Assembly: GCA_018262505.1 (NCBI GenBank)
Contig: JAGSYV010000057.1
Location: 1-64,000, forward strand
Source: Pseudomonadota bacterium
Lineage (GTDB): Bacteria; Pseudomonadota; Alphaproteobacteria; Rhizobiales; Pleomorphomonadaceae
Direction: 5' to 3'
Length of the DNA: 64,000 bases
Shown here: positions 39,399 through 47,800 of the stretch, one piece after another
Layout: every line of letters begins with the position of its first letter
How positions within the stretch are numbered: position 1 is the stretch's first letter
Position numbers and translations under genes: made by a program
Notes under the pieces: generated by a model
Told to the model about the DNA's origin: nothing
Databases searched by the model: none
The model's input: the letters and a program-made list of their open reading frames with translations, nothing else

Positions 39399-39565
39399 CC
39401 TATATCAGCGTCGCGCCTCTTTCGGCCCGAGGTCCTCTGCCTTCGCAGAGGAAGACAGCATGATGGCAGGCCGTGCGAGCGTCTATGTAGCTGTTTTCTA
39501 AATATAAATTTCCTGTCTTCCTCTGCGAAGGCAGAGGACCTCGGGCAGGATTGGGCGAGCGACTC
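39399..39565. repeat. Long hairpin element A (MITE-like)
   Basis: Perfect 34-bp inverted arms (39425-39458 and 39513-39546) surround a 54-nt AT-rich spacer, and each arm contains its own hairpin CCTCTGC-CTTC-GCAGAGG-like. Outside the arms lie the box CCTATATCAGCGTCGCG and, at the other end, CATATAG. Element B at 45696 shares the boxes, arm design and AT-rich spacer. Confidence 0.75.
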
Positions 39566-39620
39566 ATATAGAGCGCCGGCTGAATTGGCCGCTTCCCGAG
39601 GAGTGCGACAACGCGCGTTT

Positions 39621-39851
39621 CTACCCCACGGCTTTGGGCTCGCCCGCTTCGCTGCCGTCGAAATCGCGGATGCCTTGGCTGATCGCCCAGCAGGCAAGGC
39701 GCACGTGCTTGGGGATCGGCACCCGACGGCCGGCGCGTTCGCCCCGCTCGTAATACTGGATCATTCGGCGCTTGAGCCCGAGGTGTTGCGCCGCCTCGTC
39801 CTGCGTCAGGCCCTGGCGCTGCCGCCAAGCGCGAAACGTCTCTGCGTCCAT
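39621..39851 (-). CDS. Small XRE-type helix-turn-helix protein
   Basis: 76 residues. The N-terminal two thirds are a Cro/CI-like domain: FRAWRQRQGLTQDEAAQHLG followed by LKRRMIQYYERGER, with the start after GGAAGAGG. Short, with no ligand domain, so a DNA-binding protein of the type seen in TA modules or phage remnants, but no toxin-like partner is adjacent. Target unknown. Confidence 0.8.
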   Translation of the reverse strand: MDAETFRAWRQRQGLTQDEAAQHLGLKRRMIQYYERGERAGRRVPIPKHVRLACWAISQGIRDFDGSEAGEPKAVG

Positions 39852-40015
39852 GCCTCTTCCACACCCCTACAACCCGAAGGAGAACTTGCCTCAAGCCGGG
39901 CGATTTGTCCACCGCGCCAAAAGCCAAGCCGGCAAGGAAATGAAGCGCCTCTTCTGCTGCCATGAAACGGCAGTGGGTGGCATTAGGTTTCAATGCAGGA
40001 CACCGGAGGCCGCAG

Positions 40016-40471
40016 ATGGACGCCCTCGAAGATTTCATCATCCGTGCCAAGGCGGCGACCTATGCCGGCGGCGGCGCCCCGGCGGTGAGTTGCCGGCCGG
40101 GATCGCACGATCTTGCCTTTGCCGACGGCGACTATCGCTATCTCGACAGCTATTTCGGCGGCACCGATTTTTCCGGCCAGGAAGTGGTGTGGCGGGGCGA
40201 CCGGCCGGTGTGGGCCATGGGCTACCATGGCCGGGTGCTGCGCGACGATCTGATCAGCGGCGCGGAAGCCGGCGCCACCATCAAGAAGGCACTCACCAAG
40301 CTCTATGGTGAGCATCGCTTTCTCGGCGGCTTCCGCTTTCGCGACGGCGGCCATGACTATATCGACATCGCCGACGGCGACTACCGGGCCTTCTTCGGCT
40401 TCGAGGAGATACGGGTGCGCGAAATCCGTGCCTACGGGTTGCGCTACTTCGGTGGACTCATCCGCGATTGA
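40016..40471 (+). CDS. DUF5680 domain protein
   Basis: 151 residues, ATG after GGAGG. FIIRAKAATYAGGGAPAVSC, then the repeated YLDSYFGGTDFSGQEVVW and VWAMGYHGRVL blocks match DUF5680, a domain also found fused to helix-turn-helix regulators. Here it stands alone, near a small XRE gene transcribed the other way. Function unknown; the domain resembles small ligand-binding modules. Confidence 0.8.
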   Translation: MDALEDFIIRAKAATYAGGGAPAVSCRPGSHDLAFADGDYRYLDSYFGGTDFSGQEVVWRGDRPVWAMGYHGRVLRDDLISGAEAGATIKKALTKLYGEHRFLGGFRFRDGGHDYIDIADGDYRAFFGFEEIRVREIRAYGLRYFGGLIRD

Positions 40472-40627
40472 TAGCGCTTTCACTTTCTCGTTGGACGGCA
40501 TCCCCACTTCACGGAACTGACGTTCAACTGTCATCGAAACGATAAGCAGGCTCCCTAGCGTCCGCTCCCGAACCGTTCATCCCGCAAAGAACGGACCGCT
40601 TTACCCAACGCTTCCCGGGAGTGTGTC

Positions 40628-41767
40628 ATGAACCGCCGTGAATTTCTGATGGTCAGTGCGGCCGCCGGCCTTGCCGCGTCTACCCGCTTCGCCGCCGCTG
40701 CGACGCGCCTCGATATGTACACGGCGTCCGACGCCAACATCTCGGATTTCTTCAACAACGTCATCAAGCCGGCCTTCGAGGCCGCCAACGCCGGTATCGA
40801 GCTCAACGTGGTGATCGCCCGCCCGTCGGCGGCGCTCGACGCCGTGGCACAGCGCGCGCTCGCGGCTCTGTCGGCCAAGGCCGATCCGCAGATGGACTTC
40901 ATCGAGGCGTATGAGCCGATGCTGCCGGCCGGCGGCATCGAGGCCGGTCTGTGGACCGACTTCAGCAAGGCCGGCCTCAAGAACTACGGCGCGGTCAACA
41001 AGCTGGCGATCCAGACCACCTTCGGTCTGCCCTATCGCGGCTCGCAGGTGCTGCTCGCCTATGACACCACCAAGCTGCCCAAGGACAAGGCGCCCAAGAC
41101 CTTCGCGGACCTCGTCGCCTGGATCAAGGCCAACCCCGGCCAGTTCATCTACAATCGCCCCGACAAGGGCGGTTCGGGCTTCAACTTCGTCAACCGCGTT
41201 CTGCATGAAGTGTCAGGCCGCGACCCCGGCAAGTTCAAGGTCGACAATTTCAATCAGGCAACGGCCGACGAGGTTCTGGGCAAGACCTGGGCCGTGCTCG
41301 CCGATCTCGCCCCCTCGCTCTACCAGAATGGCTCCTATACCGCCGGCAACACCGCCTCGCTGCAACTGCTCGCCCAGGGCGCCGTGACCATGATCCCGGC
41401 CTGGTCCGACCAGGCGCTGCAGGCGATCGCCAAGGGCGTGCTGCCCGAGACCACCGGCCTCGTGCAGCTCTCCGATCTCGCGCTGTGCGGCGGTTTCTCC
41501 CAGGCCGTCATCCCGACGAATGCCGCCAATCGCGACGCTTCCTTGAAGTTCGCCGACTTCCTGCTGCTGCCGGAGACGCAGGCGGTGATCATCGAAAAGC
41601 TGGGTGGCTTCCCCGGCGTCGACTGGTCGAACCTGCCGAAGGCCTTGCACGACAAGTATGCCGACGTCATCCCGTCCTCCATCCCGACCTTCCCGTCGGG
41701 CGACTGGACCAAGGCGGTGCAGGACGGCTGGTACCGCAACGTCGCCCCGAATATCTCGCGCACCTGA
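40628..41767 (+). CDS. ABC transporter substrate-binding protein, Fe3+/polyamine/phosphonate type
   Basis: 379 residues. The N-terminus MNRREFLMVSAAAG resembles a twin-arginine signal, and GGGAG precedes the start. The mature protein is a type 2 binding protein (PF13416/13343 kind) like those for iron(III), spermidine, thiamine or 2-aminoethylphosphonate. First gene of a five-gene operon that ends in a glycerophosphodiesterase, so an organophosphate or glycerophosphodiester ligand is suggested by context; sequence alone does not fix it. Confidence 0.88.
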   Translation: MNRREFLMVSAAAGLAASTRFAAAATRLDMYTASDANISDFFNNVIKPAFEAANAGIELNVVIARPSAALDAVAQRALAALSAKADPQMDFIEAYEPMLPAGGIEAGLWTDFSKAGLKNYGAVNKLAIQTTFGLPYRGSQVLLAYDTTKLPKDKAPKTFADLVAWIKANPGQFIYNRPDKGGSGFNFVNRVLHEVSGRDPGKFKVDNFNQATADEVLGKTWAVLADLAPSLYQNGSYTAGNTASLQLLAQGAVTMIPAWSDQALQAIAKGVLPETTGLVQLSDLALCGGFSQAVIPTNAANRDASLKFADFLLLPETQAVIIEKLGGFPGVDWSNLPKALHDKYADVIPSSIPTFPSGDWTKAVQDGWYRNVAPNISRT

Positions 41768-41777
41768 TCCGGTCGCC

Positions 41778-42635
41778 ATGGTCACCGTGTCCCACCCCAG
41801 GGCAGAGGGAGGGAGGCTTTCGGGCCTCCTTCTCGTCGCCCTTCCGGTCGTTCTGCTCATCTGGCTGGTGCTGTGGCCGGTGCTGCAGGCCTTCGTCGGC
41901 ACGCTGTATTTCCCGGGCAAGGGCTTCAGCGCCGCCTCCTACGTCTATTTCTTCTCCGACGCCTACAGCCTCCGGAATCTCTGGCTGACGCTGTGGGTCA
42001 CCGCGCTCACCTCGGCCTTGCGCGTCGCCTTCGCCATGCCGATCGCCATCTACCTGCGCTTTCGCAAGGGTTCTATCGCCGCCTTCGTCCAGAGTCTGGC
42101 GCTGTTCCCGATGTTCGTGCCGTCGGTGCTGGTGGCCTATGCCTTCATCCGCGTGCTCGGTCCCAACGGCATCATCGACACGCTGCTCGTCGCCGTGCAT
42201 CTGCCCAAGCTGCCCAGCCCCTATCTGGCGCCGGCCGGCCCGATCATCGGTCTGGTCTGGGAAGGCTTGCCGCTGACGCTGCTGTTGCTGCTGTCCGGCC
42301 TCGGCCGCGTCTCCACCGCTTCGGTGGAAGCCGCCCGTGATCTCGGCGCCAAGGGGTGGACGATCTTCACGCGCATCATTCTGCCGCGCATCCAGAGCTC
42401 GATCATCGTGGCGCTGGCCTTCAACGTGCTCGGCCTGTTCTCCGCCTTCACGCTGCCCTATCTGCTCGGCCCCGCCTCGCCCGAGATGATGGGTCCCTAC
42501 ATGCAGCGCACCTTCTCCGACAATGCCGATCCGCTCAACGCCACCACGCAGGCGGTGATCACCTTCGCCTTCTGCGCCGCCTTCGGCGTCATCTACGTGC
42601 GCGCCATCGCCAAGGGCAGAAAGGGACCGGCATGA
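41778..42635 (+). CDS. ABC transporter permease (PotB/ThiP-like)
   Basis: 285 residues, six spans, EAA motif in VEAARDLGAKGWTIFTRIIL. 10 nt after the binding-protein stop and overlapping the next permease by 4 nt (ATGA). One half of the channel of the importer. Confidence 0.92.
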   Translation: MVTVSHPRAEGGRLSGLLLVALPVVLLIWLVLWPVLQAFVGTLYFPGKGFSAASYVYFFSDAYSLRNLWLTLWVTALTSALRVAFAMPIAIYLRFRKGSIAAFVQSLALFPMFVPSVLVAYAFIRVLGPNGIIDTLLVAVHLPKLPSPYLAPAGPIIGLVWEGLPLTLLLLLSGLGRVSTASVEAARDLGAKGWTIFTRIILPRIQSSIIVALAFNVLGLFSAFTLPYLLGPASPEMMGPYMQRTFSDNADPLNATTQAVITFAFCAAFGVIYVRAIAKGRKGPA

Positions 42636-43501
42636 CCGACCTCGCACCCCTTTCGCCCTTCGATGCATCGCCGGCGGCGGTCGGACGGATTGTCCGGCGT
42701 GAGCCGGTCGACTGGACCGGCATCGCCTTCCTCACCGGCCTCGCCGTGGTCGTCCTGTTGCCGCTGATCGTTACCGCCGTCTGGGCCTTTGCCGAGATCT
42801 GGCGCTTCCCGGCCATCGTGCCGCAGCGCATGGGCCTTGGCTATTGGCAGGACACGCTGTCGCGCAATGACGTCTGGCAGGCGCTGTGGTTGTCGCTCAG
42901 CCTCACCACGACGGTAACGGTGATCTCGGCGGCCATCTGCTTTCCGGCGGCCTATGCCTTCGCTCGCCTGGATTTTCCAGGCCGCAACCTGTTGTTCCTC
43001 GCCTTTCTCTCCGTGCAGGCTTTCCCGAAATTCGGCCTGATCGTCGCCACCGCCACCATCTTCCTGACGCTGCACCTCGTCGGCACCTTCTGGGGTGTCG
43101 TGCTGATCCAACTGGTCGGCACGCTGCTCTACATGATCTGGATCCCGGTTTCCGCCTTCCAGGGCGTCGACCGGCGGCTGGAGGAAGCGGCACGCGACGT
43201 CGGCGCCGGGCCGATGCGGGTGTTCTGGTTTATCACCTTGCCGCAGGCCCTGCCGACGCTGTTTGCCGCCCTGCTCATCACCTTCGTCAGCACGTTCTAC
43301 GAGACCGACGCCGCCTGGCTGATCGGCCTGCCCAACGTGCGCACCATGCCGATGGTGATGATCTCCTTCATCAACAACGCCCTCGAAGTCCAATATGGCG
43401 CGGTGTTGTTCGTCTTCCTCTGGGTGCCGTCCTTCGTCTTGATGCTGGCGGCCCGCCGGGTGATGGGCGCCGATGCTTTCGCAAAGGGCCTCGGCGGCTG
43501 A
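42632..43501 (+). CDS. ABC transporter permease (PotC-like)
   Basis: 289 residues. The hydrophilic N-terminus of about 25 residues is followed by six spans; EAA motif in LEEAARDVGAGPMRVFWFIT. Overlaps the upstream permease gene, so the two are made in equal amounts. Followed by a REP-like palindrome before the ATPase gene. Confidence 0.92.
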   Translation: MTDLAPLSPFDASPAAVGRIVRREPVDWTGIAFLTGLAVVVLLPLIVTAVWAFAEIWRFPAIVPQRMGLGYWQDTLSRNDVWQALWLSLSLTTTVTVISAAICFPAAYAFARLDFPGRNLLFLAFLSVQAFPKFGLIVATATIFLTLHLVGTFWGVVLIQLVGTLLYMIWIPVSAFQGVDRRLEEAARDVGAGPMRVFWFITLPQALPTLFAALLITFVSTFYETDAAWLIGLPNVRTMPMVMISFINNALEVQYGAVLFVFLWVPSFVLMLAARRVMGADAFAKGLGG

Positions 43502-43549
43502 TTTCCCTCAAAGCCTGACCCAAAACTCTACTGGGGCGGGCATCTCCGG

Positions 43550-43593
43550 GCATCCACTTGGTCCGAAAAGTCTGCAACTTTTCGGGCGGATGC
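43550..43593. repeat. REP-like palindrome, copy 5 of 5
   Basis: GCATCCACTTG, then CCGAAAAGT-CTGCA-ACTTTTCGG, then CGGATGC. It lies inside an ABC operon, between permease and ATPase genes, where it could act as an mRNA processing or attenuation hairpin. Confidence 0.8.
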
Positions 43594-43723
43594 CTGAACT
43601 TCGATTTCTGCGCTTCCGGTGCTCACGAACCTTAAGTTCGCTCCGCTCCGGTTCTCGAAACCATCGCCATCTGCCTCGCCCCAGCGAGTTTCGGATCAGG
43701 CTCTCACAGTCAGGACAGATCCT

Positions 43724-44797
43724 ATGGCTCAGGTTCGATTGAGCGGCATCGCCAAGACGTTCGGCAAGGTTACGGCGCTCGACGCCATGGATCTGGTGAT
43801 CGATGACGGCGAACTCGTCTGCCTGCTGGGGCCGTCGGGCTCCGGCAAGTCGACGCTTCTGCGCATCATCGGCGGTTTCGAGATGCCGAGCGAGGGGACG
43901 ATCGCCATCGACGGCGTCGACGTCACCGACCTGCCGCCGGAGCAGCGTCCCACGGCCATGGTGTTCCAGAGTCACGCCCTGTGGAGCCATATGACTGTGT
44001 TCGGCAACGTCGCCTTCGGGCTGAAGCTGCGCCACCTGCCCAAGGCGGAGATCCGCGACCGCGTCGAGCGGGTGCTCGATCTCGTCGGCCTCTCCGGCTA
44101 TGGCGCGCGCCTGCCGAGCCAGTTGTCGGGCGGCCAGCAACAGCGCGTGGCGCTTGCTCGCTCGCTGGTGATCGAGCCGAAGATCCTGCTGCTCGACGAA
44201 CCGTTCGCCAGCCTCGATCAGCATCTGCGCGAACGCCTGCGCGACGAGGTACGCGACATCCAGCAGCGCCTCGGCATCACCGCCGTGTTCGTCACCCACG
44301 GCCAGGACGAAGCGCTGGCGATTTCCGACCGCATCGTGGTGCTGGCCGATGGCCGCATGCAGCAGGTTGGCCGGCCCGGCGAGATCTATGCCGAGCCGAA
44401 GACCGCCTTTGTCGCCGGCTTCATCGGCGCCATGAACATGCTGGACGGCACGCTCGCCGACGGAGAAATCCTGGCGAGCGGTTTGAGGCTTCCTGCCGAG
44501 GGCAGCGGCCTGGCCCGGCTCGCCATCCGCCCCGAAGACATTTCGCTGACCGAGCCCGAGGAAGGCCGCACGATGACAGTGCGCCGGATGATCGATTTCG
44601 GCGCCCATGTGGTGATCGACGGCAAGCTCGCCGACGGGACCCATTTGCGCATCCAGACCGACAAGGCGATCCGCGTCAGTCAGGGCGAGCAGATCGGCAT
44701 CTGCGTCGAAAGCTGGACGGTGTTCACCGATGGCGACGAGCCGCGCCGCTACCGCTCCGACACGGTGCGCTCCTTTCGCGGTGCCCGCTATGCATGA
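43724..44797 (+). CDS. ABC transporter ATP-binding protein (PotA/UgpC-like)
   Basis: 357 residues. Walker A GPSGSGKST, signature LSGGQQQR, Walker B ILLLDEPFASLD and the H-loop AVFVTHGQDEAL, then a C-terminal TOBE domain from about residue 245 (LARLAIRPEDISL). Energises the adjacent permeases. Start chosen at MAQVRLSGI with AGGA upstream. Overlaps the phosphodiesterase gene by 8 nt. Confidence 0.93.
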   Translation: MAQVRLSGIAKTFGKVTALDAMDLVIDDGELVCLLGPSGSGKSTLLRIIGGFEMPSEGTIAIDGVDVTDLPPEQRPTAMVFQSHALWSHMTVFGNVAFGLKLRHLPKAEIRDRVERVLDLVGLSGYGARLPSQLSGGQQQRVALARSLVIEPKILLLDEPFASLDQHLRERLRDEVRDIQQRLGITAVFVTHGQDEALAISDRIVVLADGRMQQVGRPGEIYAEPKTAFVAGFIGAMNMLDGTLADGEILASGLRLPAEGSGLARLAIRPEDISLTEPEEGRTMTVRRMIDFGAHVVIDGKLADGTHLRIQTDKAIRVSQGEQIGICVESWTVFTDGDEPRRYRSDTVRSFRGARYA

Positions 44798-45659
44798 TCT
44801 TGGCGAACCGGGTCTCGACCTCTACCGCGCCGGCCATCGCAGCCGGTTGAAGTGGCACATGGGGCGGCGCGTCCGCTCCGACGTGCCGTTCACGCCGAGC
44901 CGGGTGCAGGAGGCGATGGCGCTGGGCGCCAGCTTCGAGGTTGATCTCAACCCGCATGCCGCCGCCGGCTTCGCCGTGCTGCATGATGAGACGCTCGATC
45001 GGGAGACCGATGGCCACGGGCCGGTCGGTTCAGTGCTGCCGGATGATCTCAAGCGGCTGAAACTGCGCCGTCCCTCCGGCGAGATCACCGACGAGAAGGT
45101 GTTGCTGCTCGACGATCTGGCGGATCTGGTGCGCGGCGGTGCGGTGCATCCGGAAACGCTGATCCAGCTCGACCTCAAGGTGGGGATCGACGCCATCAGC
45201 GCGGCGGCCGTCGAAGCCTTTGCCAAGGTGATGGCCGGCGTTGCGTCGCATTTCATCCTCTCGGGCGGCGACCGCGCGGCGGTGGCGCAGCTTGGCCGGG
45301 CGACGGCCGGCCTCAACCTCGGCTTCGATCCCTGCAATGACGGCACGGTGCCGATGATCGAGGCGGGCGGCGATCTCAAGGCCTTCGTCGCCGATGCGCT
45401 GGCGGCGTTGCCGGAGGCGAGCCTCATCTATCTCGACTACCGGGCGGTGCTGGCCGCCGATCGACTAGGGTTCGACCTGATCGGCGCCTTCCACGCAGCG
45501 GGCAAGCGCATCGACGCCTATACGCTCGATCTCCAACACCCCGGCGCCGACGACAGCCTCAAGCGGCTGATCGAGCTCAAGGCCGACCAGATCACCACCA
45601 ACGAGCCCGACGCGGTGGCGCGGCGGGCGGTTGAGTTGGGGGTGGCGGAGAGAAGCTGA
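44790..45659 (+). CDS. Glycerophosphodiester phosphodiesterase family protein, cytoplasmic
   Basis: 289 residues, no signal peptide. The barrel motifs are recognisable but divergent: AGHRSRLKW in place of the usual HRG, FEVDLNPHAAAGFAVLHDET for the metal-binding strand, and LDRETDGHGP. The ENT motif normally after HRG is not seen. The enzyme would release glycerol 3-phosphate from imported glycerophosphodiesters. The 8-nt overlap with the ATPase gene indicates tight coupling to transport. Confidence 0.82.
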   Translation: MHDLGEPGLDLYRAGHRSRLKWHMGRRVRSDVPFTPSRVQEAMALGASFEVDLNPHAAAGFAVLHDETLDRETDGHGPVGSVLPDDLKRLKLRRPSGEITDEKVLLLDDLADLVRGGAVHPETLIQLDLKVGIDAISAAAVEAFAKVMAGVASHFILSGGDRAAVAQLGRATAGLNLGFDPCNDGTVPMIEAGGDLKAFVADALAALPEASLIYLDYRAVLAADRLGFDLIGAFHAAGKRIDAYTLDLQHPGADDSLKRLIELKADQITTNEPDAVARRAVELGVAERS

Positions 45660-45695
45660 CGTTTGGCCTCAGGGTGACAGGTCGGGCACGACGGC

Positions 45696-45858
45696 CTATA
45701 TCGGCGTCGCGTTCCATCCTGCCTGAGGTCCTCCGCCTTCGCGGAGGATGACCCCTTATAGATACGCTATGTATATGATTTTTATATATAATTTACCTGT
45801 CATCCTCCGCGGAGGCGGAGGACCTCAGGCCGAAAAGGGCAAGGGGCTAATATAGGTC
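45696..45858. repeat. Long hairpin element B (MITE-like)
   Basis: Arms of 31 bp (45721-45751 and 45800-45830) differ at one base and surround a 48-nt AT-rich spacer. Outer boxes CCTATATCGGCGTCGCG and ATATAGG mirror those of element A at 39399. It sits between convergent genes. Confidence 0.75.
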
Positions 45859-45862
45859 CCCC

Positions 45863-46699
45863 TCACGCTATAAAGCGTTCCACCAGCCACGGATGAACGG
45901 TCTGCGTCGCTGCCAGCACGGCGCCGGTCTGCGGAATGGCATTTCCATCGAAGCCGCTGACGATGCCGCCGGCCTCCTCGACGATCAGCACCGACGCCGC
46001 GTAATCGTGTGGCGACAGGCCGTCCTCGAAGAAGGCGTCGTGGCGGCTGGCCGCTACATAGGCAATCGACAGCGCTGCCGAGCCCATCCGCCGCATGGTT
46101 GCGGCGTGGTCCATCACCTCCATCAATACTTCGCGATAGCGGGCGACGTTCATCGACTTCACCTGGCCTGGGATCGGCAGGCTGGCGCCGATCACCGCGT
46201 GGTCGATGTCGCGATCGGTCCGGATGGTCAGCGGCGCGCCGTCGAGAAAGGCGCCCTTGCCGCGCTCGGCATAGAACAGCTCGTCGCGCATCGGGTCGTA
46301 GACGACGCCGGCGTCGATACGGTCGCCGCGCAGGAGCGAGATCACCACGCCGAAGAAGGGGATGCCCCAGGCGAAATTGGTGGTGCCGTCGATCGGGTCG
46401 ATCAGGAAGCGCGGTGCGTCGGGGCCACGGTCGCGGTCGCCGGCCTTCTCCTCGCCTTCGATCGACCAGCCGGGAAAGGCCGTGCCGAGCGCGGTGGCGA
46501 TCGCCTTTTCCACGGCCACGTCAGCCGCCGTCACGTAATCGCGCGCGCCTTTCTCGTCCACCTTCGCCTGACCGCAGGCCGAAAAGTGCTGGCGGGCAAT
46601 GTCGCCCCCCAAGCGGGCGGCGGCGATCATGGTGGCAAGCAGCGGAGAGGGGGCTTCGATCTCGGGCATGTCCAGACTCGGGCTAGAGGAAAGACGCAT
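45863..46699 (-). CDS. Inositol monophosphatase family protein
   Basis: 278 residues from ATG MRLSSSPSL; an ATG ten codons later (MPEIEAP) is an equally possible start. The metal-dependent phosphatase motifs are IEGEEKAGD, LIDPIDGTTNFAWGIPFFG (metal ligands DPIDGT) and, near the C-terminus, PHDYAASVLIVEEAGG. Substrate could be inositol phosphate, histidinol phosphate or PAP; the family does not separate these by eye. Confidence 0.9.
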   Translation of the reverse strand: MRLSSSPSLDMPEIEAPSPLLATMIAAARLGGDIARQHFSACGQAKVDEKGARDYVTAADVAVEKAIATALGTAFPGWSIEGEEKAGDRDRGPDAPRFLIDPIDGTTNFAWGIPFFGVVISLLRGDRIDAGVVYDPMRDELFYAERGKGAFLDGAPLTIRTDRDIDHAVIGASLPIPGQVKSMNVARYREVLMEVMDHAATMRRMGSAALSIAYVAASRHDAFFEDGLSPHDYAASVLIVEEAGGIVSGFDGNAIPQTGAVLAATQTVHPWLVERFIA

Positions 46700-46800
46700 C
46701 TCAATGCGCCGACGAGACGACAGTTCTGTGTCAGCCGGCAACGAGAGGAACTTGCGGCTCGCATTCCTGTTATAACCTTTGGAAATGCGGAGGGCCGGGC

Positions 46801-47653
46801 ATGCAGTGGAGAGGGCGTCGCCAGAGCGACAACATCGAAGACGTCCGGGATAGTGGTGGTGGCTTTTCCGGCGGCGGCATGCGCTTTCCAGGCGGCGGCT
46901 TTGGCGGTGGCGGACGCGGCGGTGGCCTTTCCATCGGCGGACTGATCGTCGTCGGCCTGGTGTTGTGGTTCCTCGGGATCAATCCGCTGGTGCTGCTCGA
47001 CGGCAGCATGGGCAGTTCCACCCTCGGCAGCGGCTCGACGGCCATCGATCGGCCGCGCGCCGGCCAGCCCGACGAGATGCGCGATTTCGTCGCCACCGTG
47101 CTGGGCGACACCGAGGATACTGTTTTCCGGCCAGATGCGCTCGGCCTGCGGCTTTGCCAGCGCAGCGAGCGGGCCGTTCTATTGCCCCAACGACGGCAAG
47201 GTCTACATCGACCTCGCCTTTTATGATGAGCTGCGCCAGAAGTTCGACGCGCCCGGCGACTTCGCTCAGGCCTATGTGATCGCCCACGAGGTCGGCCATC
47301 ACGTGCAAGACCTCCTCGGCGTGCTGCCGGCCTTCAACCGGAAGCGCCAAAGCCTCGGCGAGGCCGCCGCCAACGCGCTGTCGGTGAAGGTGGAGTTGCA
47401 GGCCGACTGTTACGCCGGCGTCTGGGGCCATTATGCCGAGAAGAAAGGCATTCTGGAGCGCGGCGACCTCGATGAAGCGCTGAACGCTGCCACCCAGATC
47501 GGCGACGACGCCATCCAGAAGCGGACGCAGGGCTACGTGGTGCCGGAAAGCTTCAATCACGGCTCGTCGGCCGATCGCAAGCGCTGGTTCAAGATCGGCT
47601 TCGACAAGGGGGATGCCGGGGTGTGCGATACGTTCAAGGCGACGAGGCTTTGA
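46801..47653 (+). pseudogene. Neutral zinc metallopeptidase (YpfJ family) with frameshifting deletion
   Basis: The first frame gives the family N-terminus MQWRGRRQSDNIEDVRD, a Gly-rich stretch, a membrane span and DFVATVLGDTEDT. The second frame gives LFSGQMRSACGFASAASGPF and the zinc site AYVIAHEVGHHVQ with the downstream AADCY-like glutamate region (ELQADCYAGVWGHY). The linking segment of about 19 residues (WxxIF to LVL) is missing near 47120, with a frame change, so roughly 55-60 nt are lost. As it reads, the catalytic domain cannot be translated from the normal start. A sequencing error is possible. Confidence 0.85.
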
Positions 47654-47654
47654 A

Positions 47655-47715
47655 TTCCATAATTAAAGCAAATACATACCTGACAAAGGCGCCGGATCTC
47701 AGGCCGAAAGGAAGG
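47655..47715. repeat. Possible decayed end of a hairpin element
   Basis: AT-rich AAATACATACCTGACAAAG followed by CTCAGGCCGAAAGG resembles the right end of element B (TTACCTGTCATCC to CTCAGGCCGAAAAGGG). No intact left arm is present. Confidence 0.35.
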
Positions 47716-47800
47716 GAAAGGTCCATCCGACGGCCTTCGCGTTGCGGCCCTGTGTCGGCCAAGCGTTCGTCTTGTCGGAGGTGGAGCTGGCGAGTTGGAT

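Noticed and set aside
43550-43593. Intrinsic terminator of the ABC permease gene
   Set aside because: No T run follows and the same sequence occurs in other unrelated gaps, so it is classed as a repeat.
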